This document shows, piece after piece, positions 34,401 through 45,649 of a stretch of DNA of 64,000 nt. A model generated the notes under the pieces. It was not told the DNA's origin. It saw only the letters and a list, made by a program, of their open reading frames with translations, and ran no database searches. Positions within the stretch are counted from its first letter, which is position 1. Each line of letters opens with the position of its first letter. Both the position numbers and the translations under genes were made by a program. Source of the stretch: Kalaharituber pfeilii (Eukaryota > Ascomycota > Pezizomycetes > Pezizales > Pezizaceae); the NCBI GenBank assembly GCA_015179045.1, contig WHUZ01000052.1:1-64000 (forward strand), written 5' to 3'.

Positions 34401-36922
34401 GGAGAACACGAGATTGGGTTCAAATCCTTCCTTATAATCATATTTCTGCCAATACTGATCTCGGTAAATGTTATAATTAATTACCCTCGCCACTTTCCGC
34501 GTGATTGTCACTTCCCCCGATCTGCGGTCCATTAAATCCTTGCAATCATTGAAGCTATCTCATGTTGTCAATAATTGAAGTCCCCTGGTAGATTGCTACT
34601 TACGTAATGTTTTTTTCTAAAAAATTGAATAGGTCATCAAACGTGCAAACAATTGGAAACTTGTCATCGTCTATGTTTTCCAAGGTTAAGAGTTCTAGTG
34701 GCTTGTTCTGTGCTACTTTCAGCTCGTCTGACCTTTTTGCTGAGCCAGGAAATTGAGATGCCATTAGCTGTTCCAAATAAGCTTGGAGCTTTTGAGCGAG
34801 GCAGGCTGACTGAGTGAGAAAGATCTAGGTTTTATCAATGCAATATTCACAACCAGATATACGGGCATTTTGCTTCCTACCTGGCGAACTGTGGTTCCAT
34901 TTTGTCTGCTCGCAATATTCCGCCATAGTAGCTTATATAGTAAACAAGTTGTTTTTCCAGTACCACTTCTACCTAGTATGAAGGCCGCACTGTCTGACTG
35001 TTTGATGATCTCTATCTGTTCACGGGAAAGATCAAAAGGAAACTCAACATGAGCTGATTCCGGAGCCGTGAAAATTCGATACAAGACTTTTCCTGTAACG
35101 CAATACATTTTGTCTTTTTCTGAATCAGTATATAGTGTTACCTCTGTACAGGATAAAAAGCTTCATCGTACTACTCATCAGGTTTTCCTGGGCTCCCAGC
35201 ACAGTTTCATCTACCTCAGCATCATAGGATTCCTGTTCCACAGGATCGTAATATTGCTTTGGAAGTACAGGAAATTGCAGAAGAGAGACATGGCGTCGGT
35301 GTATGTCTGAAGTAGTATATGCCTTTTGAAGTCGAAGGGCATCGCGAATCGACTCTCGTATCTATGAGTAATTAACTTGGTGGTCTTTATAATACCGGGC
35401 AATACAACCTCATTAATGTCTCCAATCCTCCAAACTGCCCACACATGTTCATGTCAATGGTTAGCAAGGTTCAAGGGAATATGAATAGCGAATGGGTAAC
35501 ATACCACTAATTATCTGGCAGTCAGTACCATCATCTTCATCAAAACCAACGTTGATCTGCCATAAGATTCTACCATTTGATTCATATTCAGCTGTCCACA
35601 AAGGCACTCGTTCCTCTGCGTAAGCTTTCTGAAGCATCTCTCGCGAGAGTGGCATTCGTAGAGACTTGTGATCCCAATTTCCGGATGCCAGCTCTCTGAG
35701 TTTCCTCGCTAGTGCCTTGAAGTGAACTATTCATTCAGTGGCAGGGAGAGTTAGTATTCGATGGCAGAGGGTAGGTATATCAAGAACTGAAATCAATGAT
35801 TGCATAATAGTTTATACCATGTTTATTTAACGCAAGCGTGTCTTCGAATGCCTTCCCCGATAAGCAAACTCTCCATGGTCCCAGTTTTGAACCAAGTAGG
35901 GTGCCGGTGAACGAGTCTGGAAGAGCAGAGAAAGATAGCGGATTGGCCCTTGTCACTAGAGAGGAATCTGAGGTTCCTGTATTCGTGCGCAAGCAAGCAG
36001 CACAAGGAAAGGATTGAACAAAAGCTCGAAAGAGCTGGAAGGTTTCTTTTTCCTGAAGCCGTTCGATTATCGCTTGTACGGCACCAATTCCAGCAGGAGG
36101 TCGAATGTTGAAGAGTTCAAGTGCGCGAAAATCCGCAACTGTCAAAGGTACCCCTTGTGGCGACGCTGGCGTGGTTCCATACTGGCTGGTCGCCAGTTGG
36201 GGTAGCTGGGGTACCTGGGTTCGTCTTGTCAGCACCCTTGTCAAGGCGTTTTGTAGCTCCAGGAGAGAACTCCAGCGACCAAGTTCAGCCTTGACGCAAT
36301 GATTAGCACAATACCCCTGACAAAGCTTGACTGCTACCTTCGTCCACTCGGCTAAGGTTTGTACTGTCCCAAAGGATCGAATTTCGGCACCGGATTGAGC
36401 TTCTGCTAAGATTGTTTGAATCACTTTGGCGCCGTCGACCGAAGGCAGAATCCGCTGAATCAAGTCTGAAATTTTCGAGACCCTCTCCAGGAGAATTTTG
36501 TGCGTTTTAGGCCCCGCGCTGCGACTCCGGTAAACGTAGGATAGCTGTATAGTGCTAACGATAAGTTCAGGAAACCCACAGGTAGGAAAGAATTCTGAGT
36601 ACGAAGAATCAAGGAGCGGAACAACTAGATGAAAAGCGAAGTTGTGGATGATATCTTTGTTGAACGGATTCTTCGATGTAACGTTTGCTTCGATGCGCTT
36701 AAGCCATGTAATTATTCTCTGAATATGCTCCGAAAAGTCAGAGAGGAAGAGCGCTCGATTGATTTCCGAAGTCAAAAGTAATCCTGTCGCATTCGGGTCT
36801 TTGGCTAGCTCAAGGTGAAGTTTATCAAAGTCCTGTGTGCTGAAAGGCTTGTTCGAGAGGACAAATCTGGTAAAACCATTGCTCTCGGATTTATGGTACC
36901 GATTCCCTAAAAAAAGATCCAT
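28477..36922 (-). CDS. TRANK1-like UvrD/SF1 helicase, right copy, with altered motifs II and V
   Basis: ATG at 36922 (MDLFLGNRY). The first long exon is open to about 35820 with no frameshift, and the stop is near 28477. Walker A GRSGTGKTT (34973-34947), AGDTAQ, NYRSHQGILSL and YVAVTRARNNLW are kept. Motif II, DEVQD in the left copy, reads NEVHD here: the Asp codon at 34127-34125 is AAT and the Gln is CAC. The motif V glycine is lost (QSKVLEF, GTC at 33216-33214). The Walker B Asp binds Mg2+ in this superfamily, so ATPase activity is doubtful. TPR-like helices lie around 32480-32230. The last exon carries six IQ-like units against one in the left copy. I did not verify every splice site. It may be a decaying gene or a non-catalytic paralogue. 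Confidence 0.78.
28895..29402 (-). repeat. Tandem expansion of the IQ-like coding segment
   Basis: Units of about 57 bp encoding QTREERAATIIARFWKRAI, six in total. They are arranged as four units plus a linker (MLQTRKERTIARAKKLASG) and then two more units plus a second linker copy. The left gene has one unit and one linker. Reading frame is preserved throughout. Confidence 0.9.
33431..33490 (+). mobile_element. 60-bp family-2 tail insertion in an intron of the right helicase copy
   Basis: CCCTGCCTTGGCGAACAGCT...GGGGTCACGTGAAATA plus A(n), flanked by GCACCGCAGGG (33420-33430 and 33491-33501). The left intron near 20090 lacks it. Confidence 0.9.
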
Positions 36923-37314
36923 TTCCGCATACAGGGCTCCAAAAATAATAATCTTGCTTCTTTTTGATGAGATCGCAGTTGGTAGATTATGGAGAAGGAA
37001 GGCGAGGGAATTCGGAGAGGAGAGAGGGCGTTTGAAGGTACCGTAAAGAGGTAAAACACAAACGCGTGCTAGTGTGGCCTTGGCAGAACTTCGGGACTGA
37101 TAGTGCTATGATATCATTAAAACATGTTCTGCTTTTTGTTCGAAGACCAAGAACCGAACCAGATGTTGGGCGATGTGCTTCATTGCTGATTTGGATTTAA
37201 GGCCTCCCATGCTGCTTTTTTGGGCTATCAATATTTACTCAGGGAGCACGATGTGTTGTCCCCTGACTTCAACGTGCAGCACGATGCAACTCTTAGTTCA
37301 GGCCTCCCATGACG

Positions 37315-37377
37315 GAATTTTTTTTTTTTTCCGAGTCACGTAACCCCGCGTACATGCTACTGGCCTATGGCAGGGAC
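37315..37377 (-). mobile_element. Family-2-like tail insertion in the right arm
   Basis: T-run, then GAGTCACGTAACCCCGCG...CCTATGGCAGGGAC. CCCATGACG occurs on both sides, and the right copy is followed by about 16 extra bases. The left arm near 16220 is uninterrupted. Confidence 0.7.
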
Positions 37378-37915
37378 CCCATGACGAGGCTATGTTGGAG
37401 GCTCAACGGACTGAGGGCGGTATGATATGTACATTTGCTCGGGTCTGGCAGATCACAGCTGTCGCACCAGGATTTTCTATGTACTGAGCTTAAAGCACAG
37501 GACCATCAGGAAAAAAATTATCATTGGCTCCTTGCTACAGTGATGTGGAAGGGCGGCAGCACCTCTTGATTGCAAGAGTCCCTCCTTAAGCCAGACCCCA
37601 CCTCAGAAGGTATCAACCCCCGAGCGAAGCGAGTGGGGTCCTCTCGCAACTATTTCTGTCTATGATGCGCCCTGAACCCCACCTCTCGCTCGCCTGCACC
37701 GCGCCTCACGGTTGGGAGGCGTGGTACTGCTAGTTTCAATTGTAGGGTCGAATTGCACTCAATAGCTGGACGCACCATTTACTACCTAATACGAAGCCGA
37801 TTGTGCCCCGACAGCTATGATAGAAGAATGTAGAACGCATACACGGAAGGAAAACTGGTTTGAAGTTCCAATGGAGTGGTTTAAGCAAGGTACTCCAAAT
37901 GGAATTTATGAAAGG

Positions 37916-38242
37916 CTAAAAGAATGTCCAATTTGCAATGAGACAGAGTGAGCAGTGACAATGCACGATATATTCTCGCGGCATCTCGAATAATCCTAGT
38001 CGCGCTACGCCGCCTCCATATCGCGTAGGGTGAAGATAAAACCCTGCAGCCACAATTGGCAGGTCAGTTCCACATTCGGGCGAAATTAGGGTTTCTCTTA
38101 AAGTAAAGTACGTATCTCTATCCGTTTCGAGAGCGACTGCACCTTGTGAGTAGGCTTCGTATGTGACAACGAATTCAGAGTACTTGGGTGCAGATGCCCG
38201 AACCCCCCTTGGATTGTATCCCTGCGCAGATTTTTCTATCAT
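37916..38242 (-). CDS. Unknown short open frame conserved between the arms
   Basis: 108 codons in the ORF-like stretch MIEKSAQGYNPRGVRASAPK to CHCSLCLIANWTFF. The middle (TYEAYSQGAVALETDRDTYF) is nearly identical in the left arm, where indels interrupt it later. No domain recognised. It may be one exon of a gene partly lost by transposon insertion. Confidence 0.35.
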   Translation of the reverse strand: MIEKSAQGYNPRGVRASAPKYSEFVVTYEAYSQGAVALETDRDTYFTLRETLISPECGTDLPIVAAGFYLHPTRYGGGVARLGLFEMPREYIVHCHCSLCLIANWTFF

Positions 38243-38452
38243 TGTTTTTATTGTGAGCTCAACTTCACTGAAATTTTTGGAGGCAGCTGCACAATGCTAT
38301 ACTCATAATAATTGTGAGTTTAACTTCGAAGCATTGCGATTGACAATTCCATGCAGTTTTGAGTCTGTTTTTGATATCACAATCAATCATTTTGTATCAA
38401 TATTCACCTATTATGCACGCATATCGAGATGGTTGTGACAAAGGAACGTGTA

Positions 38453-38493
38453 ACGTGCCCGATGTGGTAACGATCTGCCCCCCTGTAACGATC
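38453..38493 (+). repeat. Left TIR of the pogo/Fot element
   Basis: 41 bp; matches the reverse complement of 41089-41129 with about four differences. Confidence 0.95.
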
Positions 38494-38597
38494 CTACATT
38501 TTCACCCCCGCTTCGGCAACCTGCTCCTCATCTTTCAACCGCGATTATCCTGCGAATTCTACATACTTTGAACTCGTTTTACCCGCAGTTAATAGCT

Positions 38598-40459
38598 ATG
38601 CGACAGGAAAGTAAGCCTAAAAACATTAACCAAGCAATCGCTTATGCATACAAACATCGGGAAGAGTCAATACCAAAAATTGCTTCCTACTTTGATGTAA
38701 AAGCTATTACATTACGTAGACGACTCGATGGGGTACAGAAAGGAAGGAAGGAGGCTCGCGAAAGGCAGCAATTGCTTACTAGAGGTGAAGAGAATGCATT
38801 AGAGGCCTGGGCACTTACAATGAGTGATCTGGGCTTTCCAGTTCATTTGCGAATGCTGAGATCTATGGCTGTTTTAATTCTGCAGCGAAGGTTTAGCAAT
38901 GCAGTTCCAGGAGATCGGTGGCATGAGAGGTTTTTACTTCGACATCCCATAGTTAACAGCAAATATGTACAATATCTTGAGCGCATTCGGCATTCGCAAG
39001 GGACAAATATTCCAGTGCAGAAGGCATTTTATCGGTCACTCCGGACTACAATGCGCCAACTTAAGATCACCCCTGACAACCTCTGGAACTATAATGAAAA
39101 GAGTATTATTATGGGCATTGCAACTGGCAGGCAGAAATGTATTGTTCGAGCAGGTCCAAGGCGAAAAATTGCAGTTACTGATGGCCATCGAGAATTTGTT
39201 ACTGTCATAGAGACAGTAAATGCTGCTGGTCACATCATTCCTCTATACCTTGTCTGGCAGGCGAAAACCCATAGAGAAGGCTACTACGGTGCTGAGGGTG
39301 TCCATATGATAAACTTCCTGCAACTTTTGGACGCTCGCCTAGTGGATACATGGATGATGAACTAGGTGTTGAGTTTATAAAATATTACTTTGAGCCATAT
39401 ACTCGCCCCGTGAACCCTACCACTACCTCCACCACCTCCACTACCTCCATCGCCCCTGCCTCCACCACCTCCACCGCCTCCACCGCCTCCACCGCCGGCC
39501 CCCATAGCAACCGGCCTTCCTACAACCACTATACATGACAAACGCAGTATAATTATTTCGAGCGATTCACTGACCTTACCTCCCTCTAATATATCCGAAT
39601 ATCCTTGGCGCCTTTTAATTGTTGATGGTCACTCTTCCCATGTCGCTTACCAAGTCGTTGAATATGCACTCAATCACCGGATTCAAATACTTTGTCTTCC
39701 TCCACATTCAACTCATTTAATGCAACCTCTTAATGTTGGATGTTTCTCTTCTCTCCAAAGACACTACCGCAATGGCTTACAAGATTGGATATATCACCTC
39801 GTGATATTTTGCGCAAACCTGACTTCTGGGAAATTCTTTGTGGTGCCAGACAATCTACTTTTACTACTGATACTATTTTGGGTGCATGGCGGGGGTCTGG
39901 ATGCTGGCCTATTGATCCTGACAAAGTTATTCCTCCTCAAGTTCAAGCGATAATGACGGTCAATTCAGATCTCTCTATATTAGATACTCCATCAAAGCAA
40001 ATAGTACTGCGAACTGCTCTGGACAAGGCAATTTTGACTCCACATACACACAAGACTGTGATGGATGATGTATTGTTTCTGGAGGAAAAGCTAACAAAAT
40101 ATACGGTGATTGAACCTAATGCTATAACCTTCAAAGCTCTACGGAATAGTAAGATGGTCAAAAAAGCTCCGGCTGGTAGTTTGAAGTATATTAAAGGGCC
40201 TCAGATTCTTAATCGAGCATATATTGAATCCTCTCGACAAGCCGAAGTCAAAGCAGCACTGGAAGCAGAGGAAAAGAAAGAGCGGAAGAGGCTGGAAAAG
40301 GAACAAAAAGCAGTAGAGAAGATAAGAAAAGAGGAAGAGAAAATTCAGAAGGCAGAGGAGCGACGAGAAATAGCTGAGGATAAGAAAGAAGCTGCTGAAG
40401 TGAAAAAGCAGCTAGCAGCGGAGGAGCGAGAAAGAAAGACAAAAGAGAAACAAGAATAG
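38598..40459 (+). pseudogene. pogo/Fot transposase with Asp-to-Asn changes and frame breaks
   Basis: ATG 38598 (MRQESKPKNINQAI). The psq-type HTH is around SIPKIASYFDVKAITLRRRL, then a CENP-B-like HTH (EENALEAWALTMSD...RWHERFLLRHP). The DDE core begins at 39087, where the usual N-x-D-E is NYNEKS (AAT at 39093-39095). A frame break lies near 39340-39365, before DDELGVEFIKYYFEPYTRP. The second Asp is kept in LLIVDGHSSH (about 39621-39650). The third reads HLMQPLNVG instead of LQPLD (AAT at 39732-39734). Another frame shift is near 39775. A Lys/Glu-rich coiled-coil tail runs to TAG at 40457-40459, with Arg/Gly-rich sequence beyond. Both Asp losses are TpG-to-TpA changes. Confidence 0.88.
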
Positions 40460-41088
40460 AGAAAAATAGCTGCAGCTGAGCGGGCCGCAAAGAGAGGTCG
40501 TGGGGGAGCTCGCGGGCGAGGCCGGGGCCGAGGGGGGGGGGGGGGGTAAAGGAGGTTCCAGTAGTAAATCTCGAGCCACAGACCTCTTCTATCATACCTG
40601 ATGCCTCAGACGAAGTTACTGCTACTATCTCTAGTGCTTCATCTACTACTACTTCAAGTCCTAGTATTCCTGGATCACCTGAGGACTCTGAGGACACTGA
40701 TGATGATATTGAGATACGGAGATTAGCTCGAGAATGTGAATTTCTTCTATATATTTGAAGGTGCGTATATCCTATATAATTCCTATATACATTTATTAAC
40801 TTTAACTGAAAAGACTAGTGCTAAGCGAATGATTATTACTTATTTTCTATATTATTTTCCTGATTCTGAGAATATTGAGCTATAGTATATGCAGGGAGGG
40901 GTTAATTCATATAAATAATGATGAATTTGGTTATAGTTATTGGAATTTTGGCCTTTTCCGTATTATGATAGTATATTTAGATTCAGCGGTATCAAATTGA
41001 TATAATACTATGCAATTTCTGTAGTCGCAATATATCCGATAATAGGTAATAGGGCAAGGAATGCATGACGAGGAGTGCCAAGAGAGTA

Positions 41089-41129
41089 GATCGTTACAGG
41101 GGGACAGCTCGTTACCACTTCGGGCACGC
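41089..41129 (-). repeat. Right TIR of the pogo/Fot element
   Basis: Inverse copy of 38453-38493, followed by TA at 41130-41131. Confidence 0.95.
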
Positions 41130-41561
41130 TAGATCATTTCCAAATAGAGTAGGTTTCTCCTGTACTAGTACTGATTTAGCATTCTTGGGACATTGCATTT
41201 TTTCGGCTTTCCCATACAAAGTATCTCCTTTTCAATCTGCTTCTACTCGCTCCTTAATTTTCTTTTTTTAGTAGAAGAGATAGAATTGTAGAGCGGACAA
41301 AATATTACATATTAATGTCCTTTAGATTTCAATCAGGTGTGGTTTCGTAATAGAGGGATTTTGCAACATCCGAGTAAAGCTGTTCAGGTAATTATTAAGG
41401 AGGACGCTGAGCAGGTGGAGGGGGAAGAGGTAGCGGGTGATGCAAAGGAGGGGGTGGAGTAGCCACGCCAAGACTCCCGGCTACCCATCCCCTGACGTCG
41501 CTATCATATGTATACGAAAATAAAGAAATATTATATATAGAATCCATGTCAATCTCACCTA

Positions 41562-43400
41562 CCAGTACTGGATAGGATACGATCTGCGGATAGGAAGCGA
41601 CCGGGATTAGAGTACCCTCCCCCAATTACCAACGCAGTCAATATTTCATTGAATAGTAAATACATATATGCGATGCTGTGAGTATGGGCCAAATTGAGTG
41701 CGCTGATTCTAAATCTACAGTCAAAAGAACGAAAAAGCTACATCTAAAGTATCTACAATTTCATACACCTCACTACCTTGCAGAATACCCCCCTCCAGCA
41801 TTCACGAGCTCATACTTATCTTACAGCATTCCACCCACTAGTACATTGCTGGCAGTGGTGCCTCCAGTGTTATAGTATGATAAGAGATTAGCAGAAGCTC
41901 AAGGCTTGCACTATAGCACTGTACGTACCTTCTTATATAGAGCCTAAATCTATTTTTTAGTCCAAATCAGTGACTTCAAGCACATCACCTCTGGATTGTG
42001 ACTTCAGCAACTTCCATTCTGACCTAGCTGGCTGCGAATTGACTTCTATAGATCTAGGAGCTCATGTAGATGCTGCATCTTCTCTCCCAAACACCTCACA
42101 GCTCTAGTACTATGAGAGTTTAACTCTAAAAGCTCTCCTGCACCACCACCGTTCTATCATCAGCTTCAACCCTCACCTCACCCTAACTACAATAGCTCAT
42201 TGCCTACACTATTGCCCATGTCCTTGACTACATCCTTACTTATCATAGCCACAGCTATAGTGTTTGTACTTGACTCATAGTCCAGCAACAGCTATTTAAC
42301 TGTTTTGGCTCGGTTAAGTAGCTACTTCTGTTATTTTTAAGAAGTTAATAAAAAAAACCAGTAACTGCCTGTTAACTCTTAATAGAAGGATATACTGGTT
42401 TCTTGTATTACTGATAAGATATTACTACCTGCTCTTGTACTAGGTTCTACTTCAATCCTAGTAGAGGTGACTCTGGTTATAATATAGGCAAGAATCCAAC
42501 CGATTTCTTTACTATAACTAGTTTTTACTATAGCAAACGCACTTTCTTTACCTGTATACATAAAAAATCTGGCCCATCCCTTCACTACAGTGAGTTTTTC
42601 ACTAAAAAGAGGTTTATTATAGCCAGAATTACTTGTATTCAAATTATCATAAGCCTTACTCTATCGAGCTCCTCCTCTACTATCTCCCATATGTTCTAGT
42701 GACCCTCATATCAGTGTAAGTCTCAAATTCACACATATTACCACTTGACAGCATTCTTCCATGCTCTCCGTGCTAGTTATATAGATGAGAGCTAGAAAAA
42801 TACTAGAGAGGAGAAGAGGTAGCAGAGCCACCTATATAGCTGAATTCTTGGAGGTAGAGCTGCTAGAGACTCAGATATCTGAAGAAGTAGTGGCACTTGC
42901 ATGCACTCTTCTACCCAATATATATGGAGCTTGATTCCAAACCGGTATCTTCAATTCTCTTGCTCTGAAGAGCTAAATAAGATTGAGATTAATAACTAGA
43001 AAAATATATAAACTTTTGGAAATATATATAATAGTACTTACAATGCTATACAATAGATCTTGAGCTTCTACTAACCTTATATTATAAGTTAGTTCTCACA
43101 ACCCCGTTGCCATCAGTAGGCAGGCGAATAGTGTATTTTAGAATAGGTATAAGCTTATGAGGGCCGGAGGGGGGTATTCTGCAAGGTAGTGAGGTGTATA
43201 AAATTGTAGATGCTGTAGATATAGCTTTTTGGTCCTTTTGACTGCAGATTTAAAATCAGCGTACTCAATTTAGCCCATACTCAATGTATCACATATATGT
43301 ATTTACTATTCTGTGAAATATTGACTGCATTTGGTAGTTGGGGAGGGTACTCTAATCCCGGTCGCTTCCTATCCGCAGATCGTATCCTATCCAGTACTGG
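41562..43400. mobile_element. Long-TIR DNA element without visible transposase
   Basis: 1839 bp between TA dinucleotides (41560-41561 and 43401-43402). TIRs of about 240 bp begin CCAGTACTGGATAGGATACG; the first ten bases are themselves palindromic. The left arm keeps the empty site CACCTATCTACT (reverse complement near 14310). The interior is AT-rich and stop-rich; the longest frame (42642-42379, minus) has no known domain. Probably a non-autonomous or heavily mutated Tc1/mariner-superfamily element. Confidence 0.9.
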
Positions 43401-43526
43401 TATCTACTAATGTAGTTTCCTATATCTGTTATATTAATATTTTGCTTCAATCAAATCATCTGTGATGAGGCCTTCCTTGAGCGTTATTATTATATGTTGC
43501 TGACTGTAGCATTTTCTACCTGTACG

Positions 43527-43567
43527 TTATATACGATTAATGATATAAAAAAAAAAAAAAAAAAAAT
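43527..43567 (+). mobile_element. Right-arm copy of the micro family-1 tail insertion
   Basis: ATACGATTAATGATATA plus A(n) between CCTGTACGTT copies; orthologous to 14155-14190. Confidence 0.7.
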
Positions 43568-44247
43568 TCCTGTACGTTGAGGATCATGCGTCTTGAATGC
43601 AGCTACCATATACTAAAAGAACATATTACCTTTGTCATAATGCTCCCGATCCTCAACTTTCCCAAAAATTTCTAGGTACACGATTCAAGATTGATTTTCA
43701 CTAACTGTATGACTTCCCATGGGCGCAGATTTACAACCCAGATCCGTCCCAGACTCGATTCACATAACTTAACAACTACAAAATGTAAAATTCTGAGATT
43801 CTCAACTTTGTCAGCCCATCATGCACCAGCGCCATAAGCAAATGATTTTATAACAGAGCTTCTTCCACCTTATCATCTGTATGAGTAGAGATATTTTGGT
43901 GCAGACGTGTATTTCAGCGTGGACTGAAGGGGATGACATACTTAATTTTTTGGTATTGGGGTTAGACATACGCAGTTTTCATTCTACGTTTTCCGAACCT
44001 TTTTTGTTCGTTTCAAAAGTTTCTGTGAATCTGGAATCTGGCAGAGGGGAGGTCTGCCAGATTTGAGAATCTGGACAGGGGTTAACAATTGTTCTTGGCG
44101 ATCTAGCACTCAAAAGCGTGTGAATCTGTGAATCTGCGCCCGTTGCAAGTCATCCGTTCATTCCAATGTGTGTACTAGTTTTAATTGGAGGGGTGGAGTT
44201 GTTAATTATGTATTTCGTGTGTAGTTGCACTGCCGAGCTGGTCGTTA

Positions 44248-44491
44248 ATGGAAAAGAATTGGAAGAGAATGGCGGAGAATGGGGAGGAGTATGACATTTT
44301 AGAGAATTTCTTTTCCGGGGTCAAGTTCTAGAAGATAGGACAGCGGGGGCAACGGCGCGATGAGGCCATGTACGTAGAAATTTCTTTTAGCCTGTCTCCG
44401 GGCTATAAGGGCTTCCCCAGGGACCCTGCCTTGGCTTAGTGCTGCAAACGGGGTGACGTGAAAAAAAAAAAAAGAAAAAAAAAAAAAAAAG
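44248..44491 (+). mobile_element. 5'-truncated family-2 LINE, 244 bp
   Basis: Flanked by GAGCTGGTCGTTA (44235-44247 and 44492-44504). It encodes the end of ORF2 (about KNWKRMAENGEEYDILENFF then a stop near 44330), a 3' UTR and the tail GGGGTGACGTG plus A(n). It links the RNase H/zinc tail type seen at 54679-55323 with the family-2 tail. Confidence 0.85.
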
Positions 44492-44600
44492 GAGCTGGTC
44501 GTTAGGTTGTGATATATGGAAACCGTTGCATCCACGGTCACATGCCGCCCTATGGGCTATGGCGATTTAGGTACATAGTAAATAAAGGAAATAAAACAGA

Positions 44601-44645
44601 TTTTTTTTTTTTTTTTGATTTCATTAATCGCATGCCGCCCTACGG
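44601..44645 (-). mobile_element. 45-bp family-1 tail insertion
   Basis: T-run, then ATTTCATTAATCGCATGCCG..., flanked by GGAAATAAAACAGA (44587-44600 and 44646-44659). The left arm near 12525 lacks it. Confidence 0.85.
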
Positions 44646-44829
44646 GGAAATAAAACAGAGGAAATCATCCTGCAAATTGGCGACCTTGAGGACTGCCGTT
44701 GTTTGCGACTCACGTTGGACTCGCAGCCGATCTACTACTCCACTTACCAGTACGGTATGGGTAACGATGTGCACACCGGTAACGTTAGGGCATTTCAGGG
44801 GTATTTTCAGCCTCAGCAGGATCCCCCAC

Positions 44830-45134
44830 TCTCCTCATCCAATATTAACACGCACCATATTCAAATGATGTGCATCAAGAAGGATGAGCAGCCTCAGTGT
44901 CTAAATTGCTGAATGGCATGGAACTGAAGCATCCAGGGGACAGTTGCACAGGTATCAGAATATTCTTGTTTTTGTCAAATCCGATATATTAAGTCGCAGG
45001 TTACGAGATTGCAGAGAAGCCATACAGAAGCTCGGCAACAACTCAATAAGAGTGAGGAAGCTGCACTTGTTAATTGGGCAGTTACCATGAGTGTTCGGCT
45101 TCCCGGTTTATCTCGCTATGCTGTGTGACATGGC
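44830..45134 (+). pseudogene. pogo/CENP-B HTH fragment, right-arm copy
   Basis: Inverse copy of 3506-3813; encodes pieces of ILVFVKSDILSRRLR and EAALVNWAVTMS in two frames. The duplication's homology ends just after TGTGTGACATGGC. Confidence 0.6.
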
Positions 45135-45564
45135 CTGGCCGGCCCGTTGGGAACACTGGCAATCCTTGTTCTTCTCATCCAGTTTTCAATACCGGCAATC
45201 CTAGTAGCTATGTGCCGGGCCATTCGTAACAAACGTTTCAGTCACCACTGGTCCGGGCTACTCAGTAGCACTACGGTTCATGACTGGCCCGGACCACTCA
45301 CAACATGCCTACTTGTGCAACATTGTATTGACCTTCTTTCAATACAGAAACTAATAATCATAGAACAGGTTAGCCACTAAATTATTGCAGTTGCCACATT
45401 ATGATACTTGAACTTTTATTCAACTCTTCGGAGTATTTGTTTATTTACATGTTTATTTACTCATATACTCTCTATCATTTGGTAGTTACATGCTATTTAT
45501 AATTTTGAATCTTCTTTTATACATCTGTATAATAGTCTGCTTCCCCACAGTTTGCTCGGAATGT

Positions 45565-45591
45565 CTCTGTCCAGTCAGAAAGTGACTGGAC
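45565..45591. other. Perfect hairpin at the left inner terminus of the MULE-like element
   Basis: CTGTCCAGTCA and TGACTGGACAG, 11-bp arms around GAAAG. An identical hairpin with the same loop orientation lies at about 48310-48336, although the flanking sequences are inverted. Confidence 0.7.
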
Positions 45592-45649
45592 AGAAGCCGG
45601 GATAAGTGGCTAAACTATACAAGCGACCGCTAATCTACTAGTACCTACA

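Larger units (their letters stand above)
36923..38452. other. Right-arm region upstream of the helicase gene
   Basis: Mostly collinear with 14700-16590 of the left arm. It contains a family-2 tail in minus orientation (about 37315-37377, next to CCCATGACG copies) and the unknown frame at 38242-37916. Confidence 0.6.
38453..41129 (+). mobile_element. pogo/Fot-type DNA transposon, full length, probably immobile
   Basis: 2677 bp with 41-bp TIRs (38453-38493 and 41089-41129) beginning ACGTGCCCGATGTGGTAACG on the left and GCGTGCCCGAAGTGGTAACG on the right. TA target duplications are at 38451-38452 and 41130-41131. The empty site GTGTAGATCATT survives in the left arm (reverse complement near 14702). 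It encodes a CENP-B/DDE transposase with disabling changes. Confidence 0.95.
27714..45134 (-). repeat. Right arm of the large inverted duplication
   Basis: Inverse counterpart of 3506-25540. Right-only insertions are 33431-33490, about 37315-37377, 38453-41129, 41562-43400, 44248-44491 and 44601-44645; each has an uninterrupted or nearly uninterrupted partner site in the left arm. Confidence 0.9.

Noticed and set aside
39350..39538. Thr/Ser repeat protein gene
   Set aside because: It is a low-complexity insert within the broken pogo transposase.
3506..45134. Assembly artefact explaining the palindrome
   Set aside because: The arms differ by substitutions, indels and arm-specific transposons with target duplications; a false inversion would give near-identical arms.
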